Source of the DNA: Lachnospiraceae bacterium
GTDB taxonomy: Bacteria; Bacillota; Clostridia; Lachnospirales; Lachnospiraceae
Direction: 5' to 3'
Assembly (NCBI GenBank): GCA_021769135.1
Contig: JAETTM010000036.1
Coordinates: 1-40,863, forward strand
DNA: 40,863 bases
The notes under the pieces were generated by a model. The model was not told the DNA's origin. It made no database searches and saw only the letters and a list, made by a program, of their open reading frames with translations. How positions within the stretch are numbered: the stretch's first letter is position 1; each line of letters begins with the position of its first letter. Positions 9,658 through 17,481 of the stretch are shown piece after piece. Position numbers and translations under genes: made by a program.

Positions 9658-11049
9658 TCAACGGACTTTGCGGCAAGGGGCAGAACGCTTGCCTATAATC
9701 TTGATTTTGCTGAAAAAGCAGTAATATACGATAAAAAGTATACTGGTGGCCACCCAGGTGAGGGGATAGCTGAAAATAATGGTGTAGATATCCGGCCTTA
9801 GGGGCACTGCCAGCATAATCCACAGTATGCGAATCAGGCATATGCCGCTTAAGCATATAAGGGTAGGAATCCAGCAGTCTCCCACGCCGCGCAGGGCACC
9901 GGAAAGCACTTCCACGCATACATAGGTAAAAAAGGCGGGTACTAAAAAGTAAGTGATTTGCATGCCGATGGCCATCACCTCTTCATCGGAAGTAAAAAGG
10001 CCGTAAATGGCATGGCCGCCGAAACGGAGCAGTATGCTGATGAGTACTGCCGCCGCAAACCCCATGGCCAGGCAGCTCCGGATGCCTTTGCGTACCCGGT
10101 CCGTTTTACCGGCGCCATAGTTTTGGCCCACAAAGGTGGTGATAGCGATGCCGAAGGAATTGATGGTCATCCAAAACAATACATCCATTTTTCCGTATAC
10201 GGTCCAGGCCGCCACGGTGTCCGTTCCCAGGCCGTTGATTGCGGACTGGATAATAATGTTGGAAAGGCTGTACATAACGGACTGCAAACCGGCGGGAAAG
10301 CCGATTCGGACGATGCGTTTCAGCATCCTTTTGTCAAACCGGATGCGGCGCAGTTCCAGATGGTGCATATCTTTCACCCGGGTGAGCGTGAGGATAACGA
10401 GCAGGGCGCTTAAGACCTGGGAGCAAATGGTGGCCACAGCGGCGCCAGTTACGCCCAGGCCCAGGCCTGCGATGAGGATGAGGTCCAGTATGATATTGGT
10501 TATGCAGCTGGCGATGAGGAAATAAAGAGGTCGCCTGGAATCCCCTACTGCGCGGAGGATGCCGGAACCCACGTTGTAAATCAGATTTCCTATGGTTCCT
10601 GCATAGTAAATGCGGATATAGAGGATGGCAGGCTCCAGAACATCCTGAGGCGTATTCATGGCGGTGAGGATGGCGGGGGCGGTGAGGATGCCGCCTGCCA
10701 TCAGCACGATGCCGCCCACAATGCTGAAGGCCATGGATGTATGTACCGCATAATCCACCAGCTCCGTCTTCTTCGCGCCGTAATATTGGGAAATCACCAC
10801 AGTTGCGCCGCTGGAGAGGCCGACGAAGAAGCCCACAAGGAGGTTGATGACAGTACCCGTGCCTCCGCCCACTGCGGACAGCGCTTCTTTGCCTACAAAG
10901 CGGCCTACAATGACAGCATCCGCCGCATTATAAAGCTGCTGAAAAAAAGTTCCGAACAGGATAGGAAAGAAAAATAGAAGGAGCTGCTGCCAGATGACTC
11001 CTTCGGTGATTTTATTTTCTGTTTTCATATGCGCTTTTTTCGTTTTCAT
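9658..11049 (-). CDS. MATE family multidrug/cation efflux transporter
   Basis: Integral membrane antiporter of about 463 residues with twelve predicted hydrophobic segments in two homologous halves. Typical MATE sequences include LFFFPILFGTFFQQLYNAADAVIVG at the start of helix 1, the AVGGGTGTVINL and GLSSGATVVISQYYGA region, the mid-protein repeat FPAGLQSVMYSLSNIIIQ, and NSFGIAITTFVGQNYGAGK. The start is set at 11049 (MKTKKAHMKTENK); 11028 (MKTENK) is an alternative. Reading further upstream gives unlikely sequence. A promoter lies at 11096-11124. The substrate cannot be told from sequence; the closest recall is the NorM/DinF-like clostridial group with a divergent debris region behind it. 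Confidence 0.92.
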   Translation of the reverse strand: MKTKKAHMKTENKITEGVIWQQLLLFFFPILFGTFFQQLYNAADAVIVGRFVGKEALSAVGGGTGTVINLLVGFFVGLSSGATVVISQYYGAKKTELVDYAVHTSMAFSIVGGIVLMAGGILTAPAILTAMNTPQDVLEPAILYIRIYYAGTIGNLIYNVGSGILRAVGDSRRPLYFLIASCITNIILDLILIAGLGLGVTGAAVATICSQVLSALLVILTLTRVKDMHHLELRRIRFDKRMLKRIVRIGFPAGLQSVMYSLSNIIIQSAINGLGTDTVAAWTVYGKMDVLFWMTINSFGIAITTFVGQNYGAGKTDRVRKGIRSCLAMGFAAAVLISILLRFGGHAIYGLFTSDEEVMAIGMQITYFLVPAFFTYVCVEVLSGALRGVGDCWIPTLICLSGICLIRILWIMLAVPLRPDIYTIIFSYPLTWVATSILFIVYYCFFSKIKIIGKRSAPCRKVR

Positions 11050-11095
11050 ATGTAAATCATGCCTTTCTTGAGGTGGATAAATGCCAATATTTAAG

Positions 11096-11124
11096 ATTGT
11101 ATCACCGCCGTGGATAGGTTGCAA
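11096..11124 (-). promoter_or_regulatory. Candidate promoter for MATE gene
   Basis: Minus strand TTGCAA (11124-11119), 17-base spacer, TACAAT (11101-11096), about 47 bases upstream of the MATE start codon. Confidence 0.5.
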
Positions 11125-11194
11125 GGGGATTTGTCGGGGTTTGCGGACGGGCATGGGCTGAACTGTTACATATACGGACAGTGGCCTTAAACAG

Positions 11195-11223
11195 TTGCTT
11201 CTTCCCGTTCGGAATAGTATATT
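11195..11223 (+). promoter_or_regulatory. Candidate promoter in front of gene debris
   Basis: TTGCTT (11195-11200), 17-base spacer, TATATT (11218-11223) directly upstream of the esterase remnant. It may be the surviving promoter of a deleted gene. Between 11050 and 11194 I see only promoter-like sequence and no gene. Confidence 0.4.
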
Positions 11224-11236
11224 ATATATAAAAACT

Positions 11237-11450
11237 ATAGGGGGGCAGTGTATTGCCAAAGCCGGATACCGTTTCGTTTCACTGGGCTACAGGCTGTCGC
11301 CGAAGAATAAGTACCCATGCCAAATCGAAGACGTATGTGCTGGCTATAAGGCGGCAATTGGTTTTTTGAAGGGAAAGGAGATTGAAACGCCAAAGATAAT
11401 TGTTTCGGGCCCGTCTGCCGGGGCGTATTTGGCTTCTATTCTATGCTATA
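11237..11450 (+). pseudogene. Alpha/beta hydrolase (esterase/lipase-like) fragment
   Basis: A stretch of about 70 residues reads as the middle of an alpha/beta hydrolase: the piece after the oxyanion loop (IGGQCIAKAGYRFVSLGYRLSP), then KYPCQIEDVCAGYKAA and the nucleophile elbow GPSAGAYLAS (G-x-S-A-G) near 11410-11440. The N-terminal strand and HGGG motif are degraded and everything after the nucleophile elbow, including the catalytic Asp and His, is missing. The frame then runs without a stop into unrelated DUF362-like sequence, so a deletion has joined two genes. Confidence 0.7.
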
Positions 11451-11454
11451 ATAC

Positions 11455-11758
11455 TTCCAGTGTATTCGTGTCGCAAGACCCGGTGGCGATAGATTCTGTC
11501 GGAGCGGATTTTCTAATGAATGAACCCGTAGTTGTTGACAGAAACGGAGCTTTGAAGGGTAATCCGAATGTGGAGAATTATCTTCATGAGGCCGGACTTG
11601 TCAGGGATGCGCCGTCAGGAAATGTGTATCAAAACGGAAATGGAGAAATCGTTACGAATCTTGGCGTACATGAGCATTGGAATAATTCTGCTGAAAAGCT
11701 GTATGGCCGTAATCTGGGGAAGGATGAAGGGATTGAACTTATTAGTATAGTAAGGTGA
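11455..11758 (+). pseudogene. DUF362 protein C-terminal fragment, in frame with hydrolase piece
   Basis: From about 11462 the same reading frame becomes VSQDPVAIDSVGADFL and then NVENYLHEAGL, SGNVYQNGNGE and LGVHEHWNN, ending YGRNLGKDEGIELI. This order is the C-terminal end of DUF362 (uncharacterised iron-sulfur-associated) proteins. Only about 100 residues remain. The joint with the hydrolase piece lies near 11445-11465. The resulting 187-codon open frame could still be translated, but neither half is a complete domain, so a function is unlikely. Confidence 0.7.
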
Positions 11759-11768
11759 GAGATAATAT

Positions 11769-11963
11769 ATGAAAGAGATGGGACATGCCAATGTGTCCGT
11801 AACACTGGATGTATATACTCATTTGGATTTTACACAGATTCAGGAGAAGATGACAGCAGGTTTTTCGCAAAAAGTACAAAAAGAATACAAAATACAAATT
11901 TGCAAAAGTATTGATACCCCCAAAAGCCCCATTTTATCAGCTTATCATAAAAAATTCACATAA
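11769..11963 (+). pseudogene. Tyrosine recombinase C-terminal fragment
   Basis: The frame reads MKEMGHANVSVTLDVYTHLDF followed by QIQEKMTAGF. This is the end of a tyrosine integrase: the late LGH-type box (here MGHANVS) and the catalytic tyrosine in DVYTHLDF. The catalytic Arg and the HxxR box are absent, so it is inactive. The 64-codon frame ends 2 bases before the CIRCE element of clpB. It marks an old integrative element whose remaining end now abuts the heat-shock promoter. Confidence 0.75.
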
Positions 11964-11965
11964 TT

Positions 11966-11992
11966 TTAGCACTCACCTCTTGACAGTGCTAA
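11966..11992 (+). promoter_or_regulatory. CIRCE operator (HrcA binding site)
   Basis: TTAGCACTC (11966-11974), 9-base spacer, CAGTGCTAA (11984-11992). The consensus is TTAGCACTC-N9-GAGTGCTAA, so only one base of the right arm differs. It overlaps the -35 box of the clpB promoter. HrcA is known to bind this palindrome and repress; occupancy here would block RNA polymerase. Confidence 0.92.
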
Positions 11993-12008
11993 TAACCAGT
12001 GTTATAGT
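11980..12008 (+). promoter_or_regulatory. Sigma-A promoter of clpB, overlapped by CIRCE
   Basis: Perfect TTGACA (11980-11985), 17-base spacer, TATAGT (12003-12008). The expected transcription start near 12015 gives a leader of about 100 bases. Confidence 0.8.
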
Positions 12009-12112
12009 TCGTATAGAACAAAAAACAATAAGTAGCAGTTTAGCCGGGTATGCTATGAATGAGGCGTTGAAACAAGGCGGCCCATTCACAAAAGCGGCGG
12101 AGAGGAGTGCTT

Positions 12113-14704
12113 ATGAATATATCAAAGTTTACACAGAAATCCATGCAGGCGGTGGAGCAGTGCGAGAAGCTGGCCTATGAATATGGGAATCAGGAAATCG
12201 AGCAGGAACATCTGTTATACAGCCTGCTGACCATTGAAGACAGTTTGATTTTGAAGCTCATTGAGAAAATGGAGATTCAAAAGGAGCATTTTTTAAACCG
12301 GGCGGAATCGGCATTGCAGAAGCGCGTCAAAGTCCAGGGCGGCAGAGTCTATGTGGGTAAGGATTTGAACCAGGTCCTGGTCAATGCGGAGGATGAGGCA
12401 AAGCAGTTAGGCGATGAATATGTATCGGTGGAGCATTTATTCCTTGCCATGCTGAAACACCCCAATAAAGAGATTAAGGAAATTTTCCGTGAATATGGCA
12501 TTACGAGAGAGCGGTTCCTTCAGGCCCTGTCCACAGTCAGGGGAAACCAGAGAGTTACTTCCGATAACCCGGAAGCCACTTATGATACGTTGGAAAAATA
12601 TGGGCAGGAACTGGTGGAAAAAGCCAGGAACCAGAAGCTGGACCCGGTCATCGGCAGGGATGGGGAGATAAGGAATATTATCCGTATCCTTTCCAGAAAG
12701 ACGAAAAATAACCCGGTGCTAATCGGGGAGCCGGGGGTAGGAAAAACCGCGGTGGTGGAAGGCCTTGCCCAGCGTATTGTCCGTGGGGACGTACCCCAGG
12801 GGCTAAAGGATAAAAAGATTTTTGCCCTGGATATGGGGGCGCTTGTAGCCGGGGCCAAGTACCGGGGCGAGTTTGAAGAGCGTCTGAAGGCGGTTTTGGA
12901 AGACGTGAAAAACAGCGACGGCCAGATTATTCTTTTTATTGATGAACTGCATACTATCGTAGGTGCAGGCAAGACGGACGGTGCCCTGGATGCGGGAAAT
13001 ATGCTCAAGCCGATGCTGGCCAGGGGCGAACTGCATTGTATCGGCGCTACCACGTTGGACGAATACCGGCAGTATATCGAGAAGGATGCGGCGCTGGAAC
13101 GGAGGTTTCAGCCTGTAATGGTGGAAGAGCCTACCGTAGAGGATACGATTTCTATTCTTCGCGGGCTGAAAGAACGGTATGAAGTATATCACGGCGTAAA
13201 AATTATGGATAATGCGCTGGTGAGCGCGGCAATTTTATCCCACCGTTATATTTCCGACCGTTTCCTGCCGGATAAGGCCATCGACCTTGTGGATGAGGCC
13301 TGCGCACTGATAAAGACGGAGCTGGATTCCATGCCTACGGAACTGGATGAACTGCAGAGGAAGATTATGCAGATGGAGATTGAGGAAGCCGCCCTGAAAA
13401 AAGAGGATGACAGAATCAGCCGGGAAAGGCTGGAAGCTTTGCAAAAGGAACTGGCGGAATGGAAAGAGGAATTCAACAACAGAAAGGCGCAGTGGGATAA
13501 CGAAAAAGCTTCGGTAGACAGGCTTTCCAAGCTGCGTGAACAGATAGAGGCGATAAATGGGGAAATCCAGGTGGCCCAAAGGGAAGGAAACCTGGAAAAG
13601 GCGGCGGAATTAAGCTATGGGAAACTGCCCGCTTTAAGAAAACAGCTGGAAATAGAAGAAGATAAGGTTAAAAGCGAGGATTTATCCCTGGTTCATGAGA
13701 GCGTCAGCGATGAGGAAATCGCAAAGATTATTTCCCGCTGGACAGGGATTCCGGTGGCGAAACTGACGGAAAGCGAAAGGAATAAGACCCTTCACCTGGA
13801 CGAGGAACTGCATAAGCGGGTTATCGGACAGGAGGAAGGCGTGACGAAGGTGACGGAGGCCATTATCCGTTCCAAGGCGGGCATTAAAGACCCGGCCAAG
13901 CCCATCGGCTCTTTCCTTTTCCTGGGGCCTACTGGCGTGGGGAAGACGGAGCTGGCTAAGGCGCTGGCGGCTTCCTTATTCGATGATGAGAATAACATGG
14001 TGCGCATCGATATGAGCGAGTATATGGAGAAATATTCCGTATCCCGGCTGATTGGGGCCCCTCCCGGATATGTGGGTTATGAAGAGGGCGGCCAGTTGAC
14101 GGAGGCGGTCAGGAGAAAGCCTTATTCGGTAGTGCTTTTCGATGAAATAGAAAAAGCCCATCCGGACGTGTTCAATGTGCTTTTACAGGTATTGGATGAC
14201 GGGCGGGTTACCGATTCCCAGGGGCGCACGGTGGATTTTAAAAATACAATACTGATTATGACTTCCAATATCGGCGCCAGCTATCTTTTGGAAGGGATTG
14301 GGGAAGACGGCAGCATAAACGGCGAAGCGGAAGCAATGGTTATGAATGAACTCCGCGCCCATTTCCGTCCGGAATTTTTAAACAGGCTGGATGAGACAAT
14401 CCTCTTTAAACCGTTGACGAAAGCGGACATCGGGGGCATCGTCCATCTGATTGTAAAGGATTTGAACGAGCGTCTGGCGGACAGGGAGCTTTCCATCGAG
14501 ATTTCTCCGGAAGCGGAAGACTTTATCGTGGAGAATGCCTATGACCCGGTGTACGGAGCGAGGCCGTTGAAACGGTATATCCAGAAACATGTGGAAACTT
14601 TGGCGGCTAAGCTGATCTTGGCCGATGTGGTTAAGGCAAGGGATACGATTGTAATTTCCTTAAATGACGGGGAATTGGCGGCGGAATGCAGGCATGTTGA
14701 ATAG
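12113..14704 (+). CDS. clpB: ClpB disaggregase (Hsp100 AAA+ chaperone)
   Basis: Hexameric cytoplasmic ATPase that, with DnaK, pulls proteins out of aggregates after heat stress. The 863-residue length matches ClpB. In order: N-terminal Clp repeat domain (about 1-150), first AAA+ with Walker A GEPGVGKT at 205-212 and Walker B ILFIDELH, the M-domain coiled coil (about 410-525) that separates ClpB from ClpC/ClpA, second AAA+ with GPTGVGKT at 605-612 and [11 protein letters not shown], and the C-terminal [11 protein letters not shown]. The ATG at 12113 is chosen because AGAGGAG sits 5 bases upstream; a GTG at 12107 lies within that site. CIRCE control is evident. Transcribed alone. Confidence 0.97.
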   Translation: MNISKFTQKSMQAVEQCEKLAYEYGNQEIEQEHLLYSLLTIEDSLILKLIEKMEIQKEHFLNRAESALQKRVKVQGGRVYVGKDLNQVLVNAEDEAKQLGDEYVSVEHLFLAMLKHPNKEIKEIFREYGITRERFLQALSTVRGNQRVTSDNPEATYDTLEKYGQELVEKARNQKLDPVIGRDGEIRNIIRILSRKTKNNPVLIGEPGVGKTAVVEGLAQRIVRGDVPQGLKDKKIFALDMGALVAGAKYRGEFEERLKAVLEDVKNSDGQIILFIDELHTIVGAGKTDGALDAGNMLKPMLARGELHCIGATTLDEYRQYIEKDAALERRFQPVMVEEPTVEDTISILRGLKERYEVYHGVKIMDNALVSAAILSHRYISDRFLPDKAIDLVDEACALIKTELDSMPTELDELQRKIMQMEIEEAALKKEDDRISRERLEALQKELAEWKEEFNNRKAQWDNEKASVDRLSKLREQIEAINGEIQVAQREGNLEKAAELSYGKLPALRKQLEIEEDKVKSEDLSLVHESVSDEEIAKIISRWTGIPVAKLTESERNKTLHLDEELHKRVIGQEEGVTKVTEAIIRSKAGIKDPAKPIGSFLFLGPTGVGKTELAKALAASLFDDENNMVRIDMSEYMEKYSVSRLIGAPPGYVGYEEGGQLTEAVRRKPYSVVLFDEIEKAHPDVFNVLLQVLDDGRVTDSQGRTVDFKNTILIMTSNIGASYLLEGIGEDGSINGEAEAMVMNELRAHFRPEFLNRLDETILFKPLTKADIGGIVHLIVKDLNERLADRELSIEISPEAEDFIVENAYDPVYGARPLKRYIQKHVETLAAKLILADVVKARDTIVISLNDGELAAECRHVE

Positions 14705-14754
14705 TGTGGTGCGATATGAAGGCAAAGTCCGTACCAATGTGCAGATGTGACAAC

Positions 14755-14793
14755 GAATCCGGCCCTTTTGCAGTAGGCAAAAGGGCTGGATTC
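14755..14793 (+). terminator. Long stem-loop after clpB
   Basis: A 17-base left arm (14755-14771, GAATCCGGCCCTTTTGC) pairs with 14777-14793 around the 5-base loop AGTAG, all Watson-Crick except one G-U. It is 51 bases after clpB. No U-run follows the stem, so it is either an atypical terminator or an mRNA 3'-end stabiliser. The rest of 14705-14941 shows no gene. Confidence 0.6.
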
Positions 14794-14941
14794 CGTAACA
14801 GGGCAGCCGAAAGGCTGAACTGTTATTTATAAACTCTTGCCCAGGAAAATGCGGAATAGAAAAAAGTATGCGAATGTGGTAAAATGTTGAAAACAATAAT
14901 GGAATTTATTCTAGAACTGCAATTTGACAGGAGAGCATACT

Positions 14942-15982
14942 GTGAAGGAAAGAAATAACAGAAATGGGAAGCGCTTGCGCATAATACCTTTGATATTGGG
15001 GCTGTATGGGGCATTTCTTGGTTTCGGGCTGGTGGCTATAGGGCTTGCCGGGATAGGGGAAGGGGTTGGAATTGTCCGGCTTCTGATAGGACTTGGCATG
15101 GCATGTTTTGGCCTTTACGGGATATGGGATGGAGTGCGCGATTTGGCCGGGCCGAAGAAAACGCCGGAAAATCTTCCTGCCAGGCAGCTTATCCTTACCG
15201 ATATGTCCGGGAACAAGAGCTCCAATGTTACGATGGAGCGATTGGAAGAGCAGCTGAATGGCCTTATGGAAAAGGGGAACGGGGGAGGCTTCCATATTCA
15301 GATATTGCCGCCGCCCGATGTCGGGGAACAGGGAAGGCTAAAGCAGATTTCCTGTATTTTTCAGGGGGAAATGATACTGATAGCTTTTTTTGAGAAGGAA
15401 GGGGAAGGATACGGAATATGCCAGAGAAAAGCGGGAATGGATATGACAAAAGGCTGGCTTTCGCAATTCTTGTCCGGCAGTCTTGATTTTTCCGGGTGGG
15501 AAAATGTGGAGACAAAGATTCATGTACGCGAGGAAGGAGAGGTAGATGCATATACGGAGGAGGAAGCGGAAGACTGGCATCAGTTCTTGACTGCCAAGGA
15601 AGGCGTTTTGGCTTACTGGCATCAGCTCTTGGTTATTTTTGGAGAAAGCTGGCATGATGAGCATAAATTTTTTTCCGCCAAGGATGTGGAACTGGCCGTG
15701 GAAGGGGTTCATGAGGGGAAATACCAGAAAGCAGTGTTGGAGTGGGGTGCGCAGGCTCTCCATGTATTCCCTGGACAACAGGATGAATTGATGGTGATTT
15801 GGAGCAGAAATAATCCGCTGAAAAAGGAGAAATCTTTCTTGGCAAGGGAAGGAACCGCAACCCAGGTGAAATTTTGGCTGAACAGCTATTTGAACAACGG
15901 ATTTTTTGAAGAAATGGGAGGTTGGAGCGACATTACGGCCCAGGTGGAAAAAGAATGGAGGAAGTATGGGAAAGTACTTTAG
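14942..15982 (+). CDS. Membrane-anchored protein of unknown function
   Basis: I do not recognise the family. The protein is about 346 residues. Near the N-terminus there are two closely spaced hydrophobic, glycine-rich segments (about residues 12-34 and 40-60) forming a membrane hairpin, followed by a large soluble domain rich in Trp and acidic residues (for example WLSQFLSGSLDFSGWENVET and EEEAEDWHQFL). No catalytic motif stands out. GTG 14942 is taken as start because AGGAGAG lies 6 bases upstream. Its last 17 bases overlap the start of a Sel1-repeat gene, so the two are translationally coupled and probably act together. Confidence 0.75.
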   Translation: MKERNNRNGKRLRIIPLILGLYGAFLGFGLVAIGLAGIGEGVGIVRLLIGLGMACFGLYGIWDGVRDLAGPKKTPENLPARQLILTDMSGNKSSNVTMERLEEQLNGLMEKGNGGGFHIQILPPPDVGEQGRLKQISCIFQGEMILIAFFEKEGEGYGICQRKAGMDMTKGWLSQFLSGSLDFSGWENVETKIHVREEGEVDAYTEEEAEDWHQFLTAKEGVLAYWHQLLVIFGESWHDEHKFFSAKDVELAVEGVHEGKYQKAVLEWGAQALHVFPGQQDELMVIWSRNNPLKKEKSFLAREGTATQVKFWLNSYLNNGFFEEMGGWSDITAQVEKEWRKYGKVL

Positions 15983-17195
15983 CGATGTGGTGGATAAGGC
16001 TATTGAAGGGCTTTATTATTGTTATGACAGCGGCAGGGCGAAGGAAGCGGCGGACGAGCTGTTCCTTGCGGCAAAAGAGGGGGATGGGGATGCCTGCTAT
16101 TTCCTTTCCCGGTGTTTTTCCGGCGTTTGCTACAGCTGGGAATACCATCCTTTTGAGGAAAACGAAGCGGCAGCCTATGCCATGCTCCATCAGGGAATTT
16201 CGCTGGGAAGCGCGGCGGCAGTTCTGGGGGCGCTTCGGATGGATATGCTTACCCCCGAGCTTCGTGAGATTATGCCCTTTGAAAGCATCAAAGAAGCATG
16301 GAATGTGATTTATGAGAAAGCGGAAAACGGCTGCCTGTTCTGCCAGTATATGATTGGGAATACTTATTATTTTCTGGATGTGATTGAGATTGAAGACAGG
16401 AAGGAAAGCGAATTTGAAAGCAGGGCGGCATGGGATGACTGGCGGCGGGAACAGATGGAAAAGAGCATTCCCTGGTTTGAGAAGGCATTTTCTGGAGGCA
16501 TGGGTCTGGCTGGCCGAAATTACCGGAATTATTACGGGGAAGGAAGGGGAAGTCTGATTCCTCCCGTTTATGAGAAAAAAATGGAGGTGCTGCGGCAGGG
16601 GGCAAAGCTGGGATATCCAGACTGGATGTATGCCCTCGCCTTTGAACTTTACTATAAGCTGGATAAGGCGGAGGAAGCCCTTCCCTGGGCCATAAGGGCA
16701 GCGCAGGCGGGCCATCTGTTCGGGTGGCATATTGTGGGGGATATTTATTGGGACGGCAAGGTGGTGGAACGCAATATGGCCTATGCCCTGGAGTGTTTTG
16801 AGAAAACTGCCGGTTATGGAAATGACCCTTATGCCTGCCGCCGGGCCGGCGACATGTATTTCAGGGGATTGGGAACTGATAGGGATTATGCCCGTGCCGT
16901 GCAGTATTTGGCGAAGAAGGATGAGCCATATGACGATGATAAGTTAGGGCTGTGCTATCTTTTGGGATATGGATGCGAACAGGATGTGGTTCGGGGACGG
17001 ATGCTGCTGGAAAGGAGCGGCGAGACGGTATATAGGAATTATGGCCTGGGGATGATGTATGCCGAAGGGCTGGGCGTTGGGGAAAATATTGAAAAGGGCG
17101 TGGAATATCTAAAAGCGGCGGGGGATTATGGGCCGGCAAAGGAAGCTTTGAAAAATTATAAGAAAAGCCTTTTCGGCGTCTGGCGGCGGAGGTAA
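15966..17195 (+). CDS. Sel1/TPR-like repeat protein
   Basis: Soluble 409-residue solenoid protein. Helical repeats of the Sel1 type are seen through the protein, clearest in the second half: WHIVGDIYWDGKVVERNMAY, ACRRAGDMYFRGLGTDRDYA, KLGLCYLLGYGCEQDVVRG and YGLGMMYAEGLGVGENIEKG, each followed by an amphipathic second helix such as ALECFEKTAGYGN. Sel1 repeats make protein-protein contacts. No signal peptide is seen, so it is probably cytoplasmic. The start is ATG 15966 with GGAGGAAG just upstream, inside the end of the preceding gene. The pairing with a membrane protein suggests a scaffold role; the client is unknown. Confidence 0.82.
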   Translation: MGKYFSDVVDKAIEGLYYCYDSGRAKEAADELFLAAKEGDGDACYFLSRCFSGVCYSWEYHPFEENEAAAYAMLHQGISLGSAAAVLGALRMDMLTPELREIMPFESIKEAWNVIYEKAENGCLFCQYMIGNTYYFLDVIEIEDRKESEFESRAAWDDWRREQMEKSIPWFEKAFSGGMGLAGRNYRNYYGEGRGSLIPPVYEKKMEVLRQGAKLGYPDWMYALAFELYYKLDKAEEALPWAIRAAQAGHLFGWHIVGDIYWDGKVVERNMAYALECFEKTAGYGNDPYACRRAGDMYFRGLGTDRDYARAVQYLAKKDEPYDDDKLGLCYLLGYGCEQDVVRGRMLLERSGETVYRNYGLGMMYAEGLGVGENIEKGVEYLKAAGDYGPAKEALKNYKKSLFGVWRRR

Positions 17196-17219
17196 GCTAT
17201 TTCGAGACAGTTCCTGATA

Positions 17220-17249
17220 TTGACAGATATATGCCGGAGGAATTAAACT
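17220..17249 (+). promoter_or_regulatory. Weak candidate promoter for DUF4250 operon
   Basis: Perfect TTGACA (17220-17225), 18-base spacer, poor -10 TAAACT (17244-17249). It lies in the 112-base gap between the Sel1 gene and the DUF4250 gene. Confidence 0.35.
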
Positions 17250-17307
17250 AAAGAAAGAAAAAGTATAGTTGCATTAGGCCAATGGCCGATAGGGAAAGGG
17301 AGAGCAA

Positions 17308-17481
17308 ATGATACCGAAAGAGCCTGTGATGCTGTTAAGCTATGTGAATTTGAAGCTAAGGGATTACTATAGCAGTTTTGATAGTATGTGTGAGGATATG
17401 GATATCAGCAGGGAAGAAATAGTGGAGAAGCTGGCATCCATCGATTACCACTATGATGGGGAGAGGAACCAATTTGTCTGA
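17308..17481 (+). CDS. DUF4250 small protein
   Basis: A 57-residue protein, MIPKEPVMLLSYVNLKLRDY at the start and ending DYHYDGERNQFV. This pattern, with the conserved PVMLLSYVN start, the acidic centre (CEDMDISREEI) and the YD-x-ERNQF end, matches the DUF4250 family of short clostridial proteins of unknown function. AAAGGGAGAG precedes the ATG. The stop codon lies within the first codons of the ferredoxin-ATPase gene (8-base overlap with its TTG start), so the two are coupled. No catalytic residues are evident; it may be a small adaptor. Confidence 0.85.
   Translation: MIPKEPVMLLSYVNLKLRDYYSSFDSMCEDMDISREEIVEKLASIDYHYDGERNQFV

Noticed and set aside
12107-12112. GTG at 12107 as clpB start
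   Set aside because: It overlaps the AGAGGAG ribosome-binding site; ATG 12113 has proper spacing.
15906-15965. N-terminal extension of the Sel1 gene from 15906
   Set aside because: It would overlap the previous gene by 77 bases without a ribosome-binding site; ATG 15966 has GGAGGAAG directly upstream.
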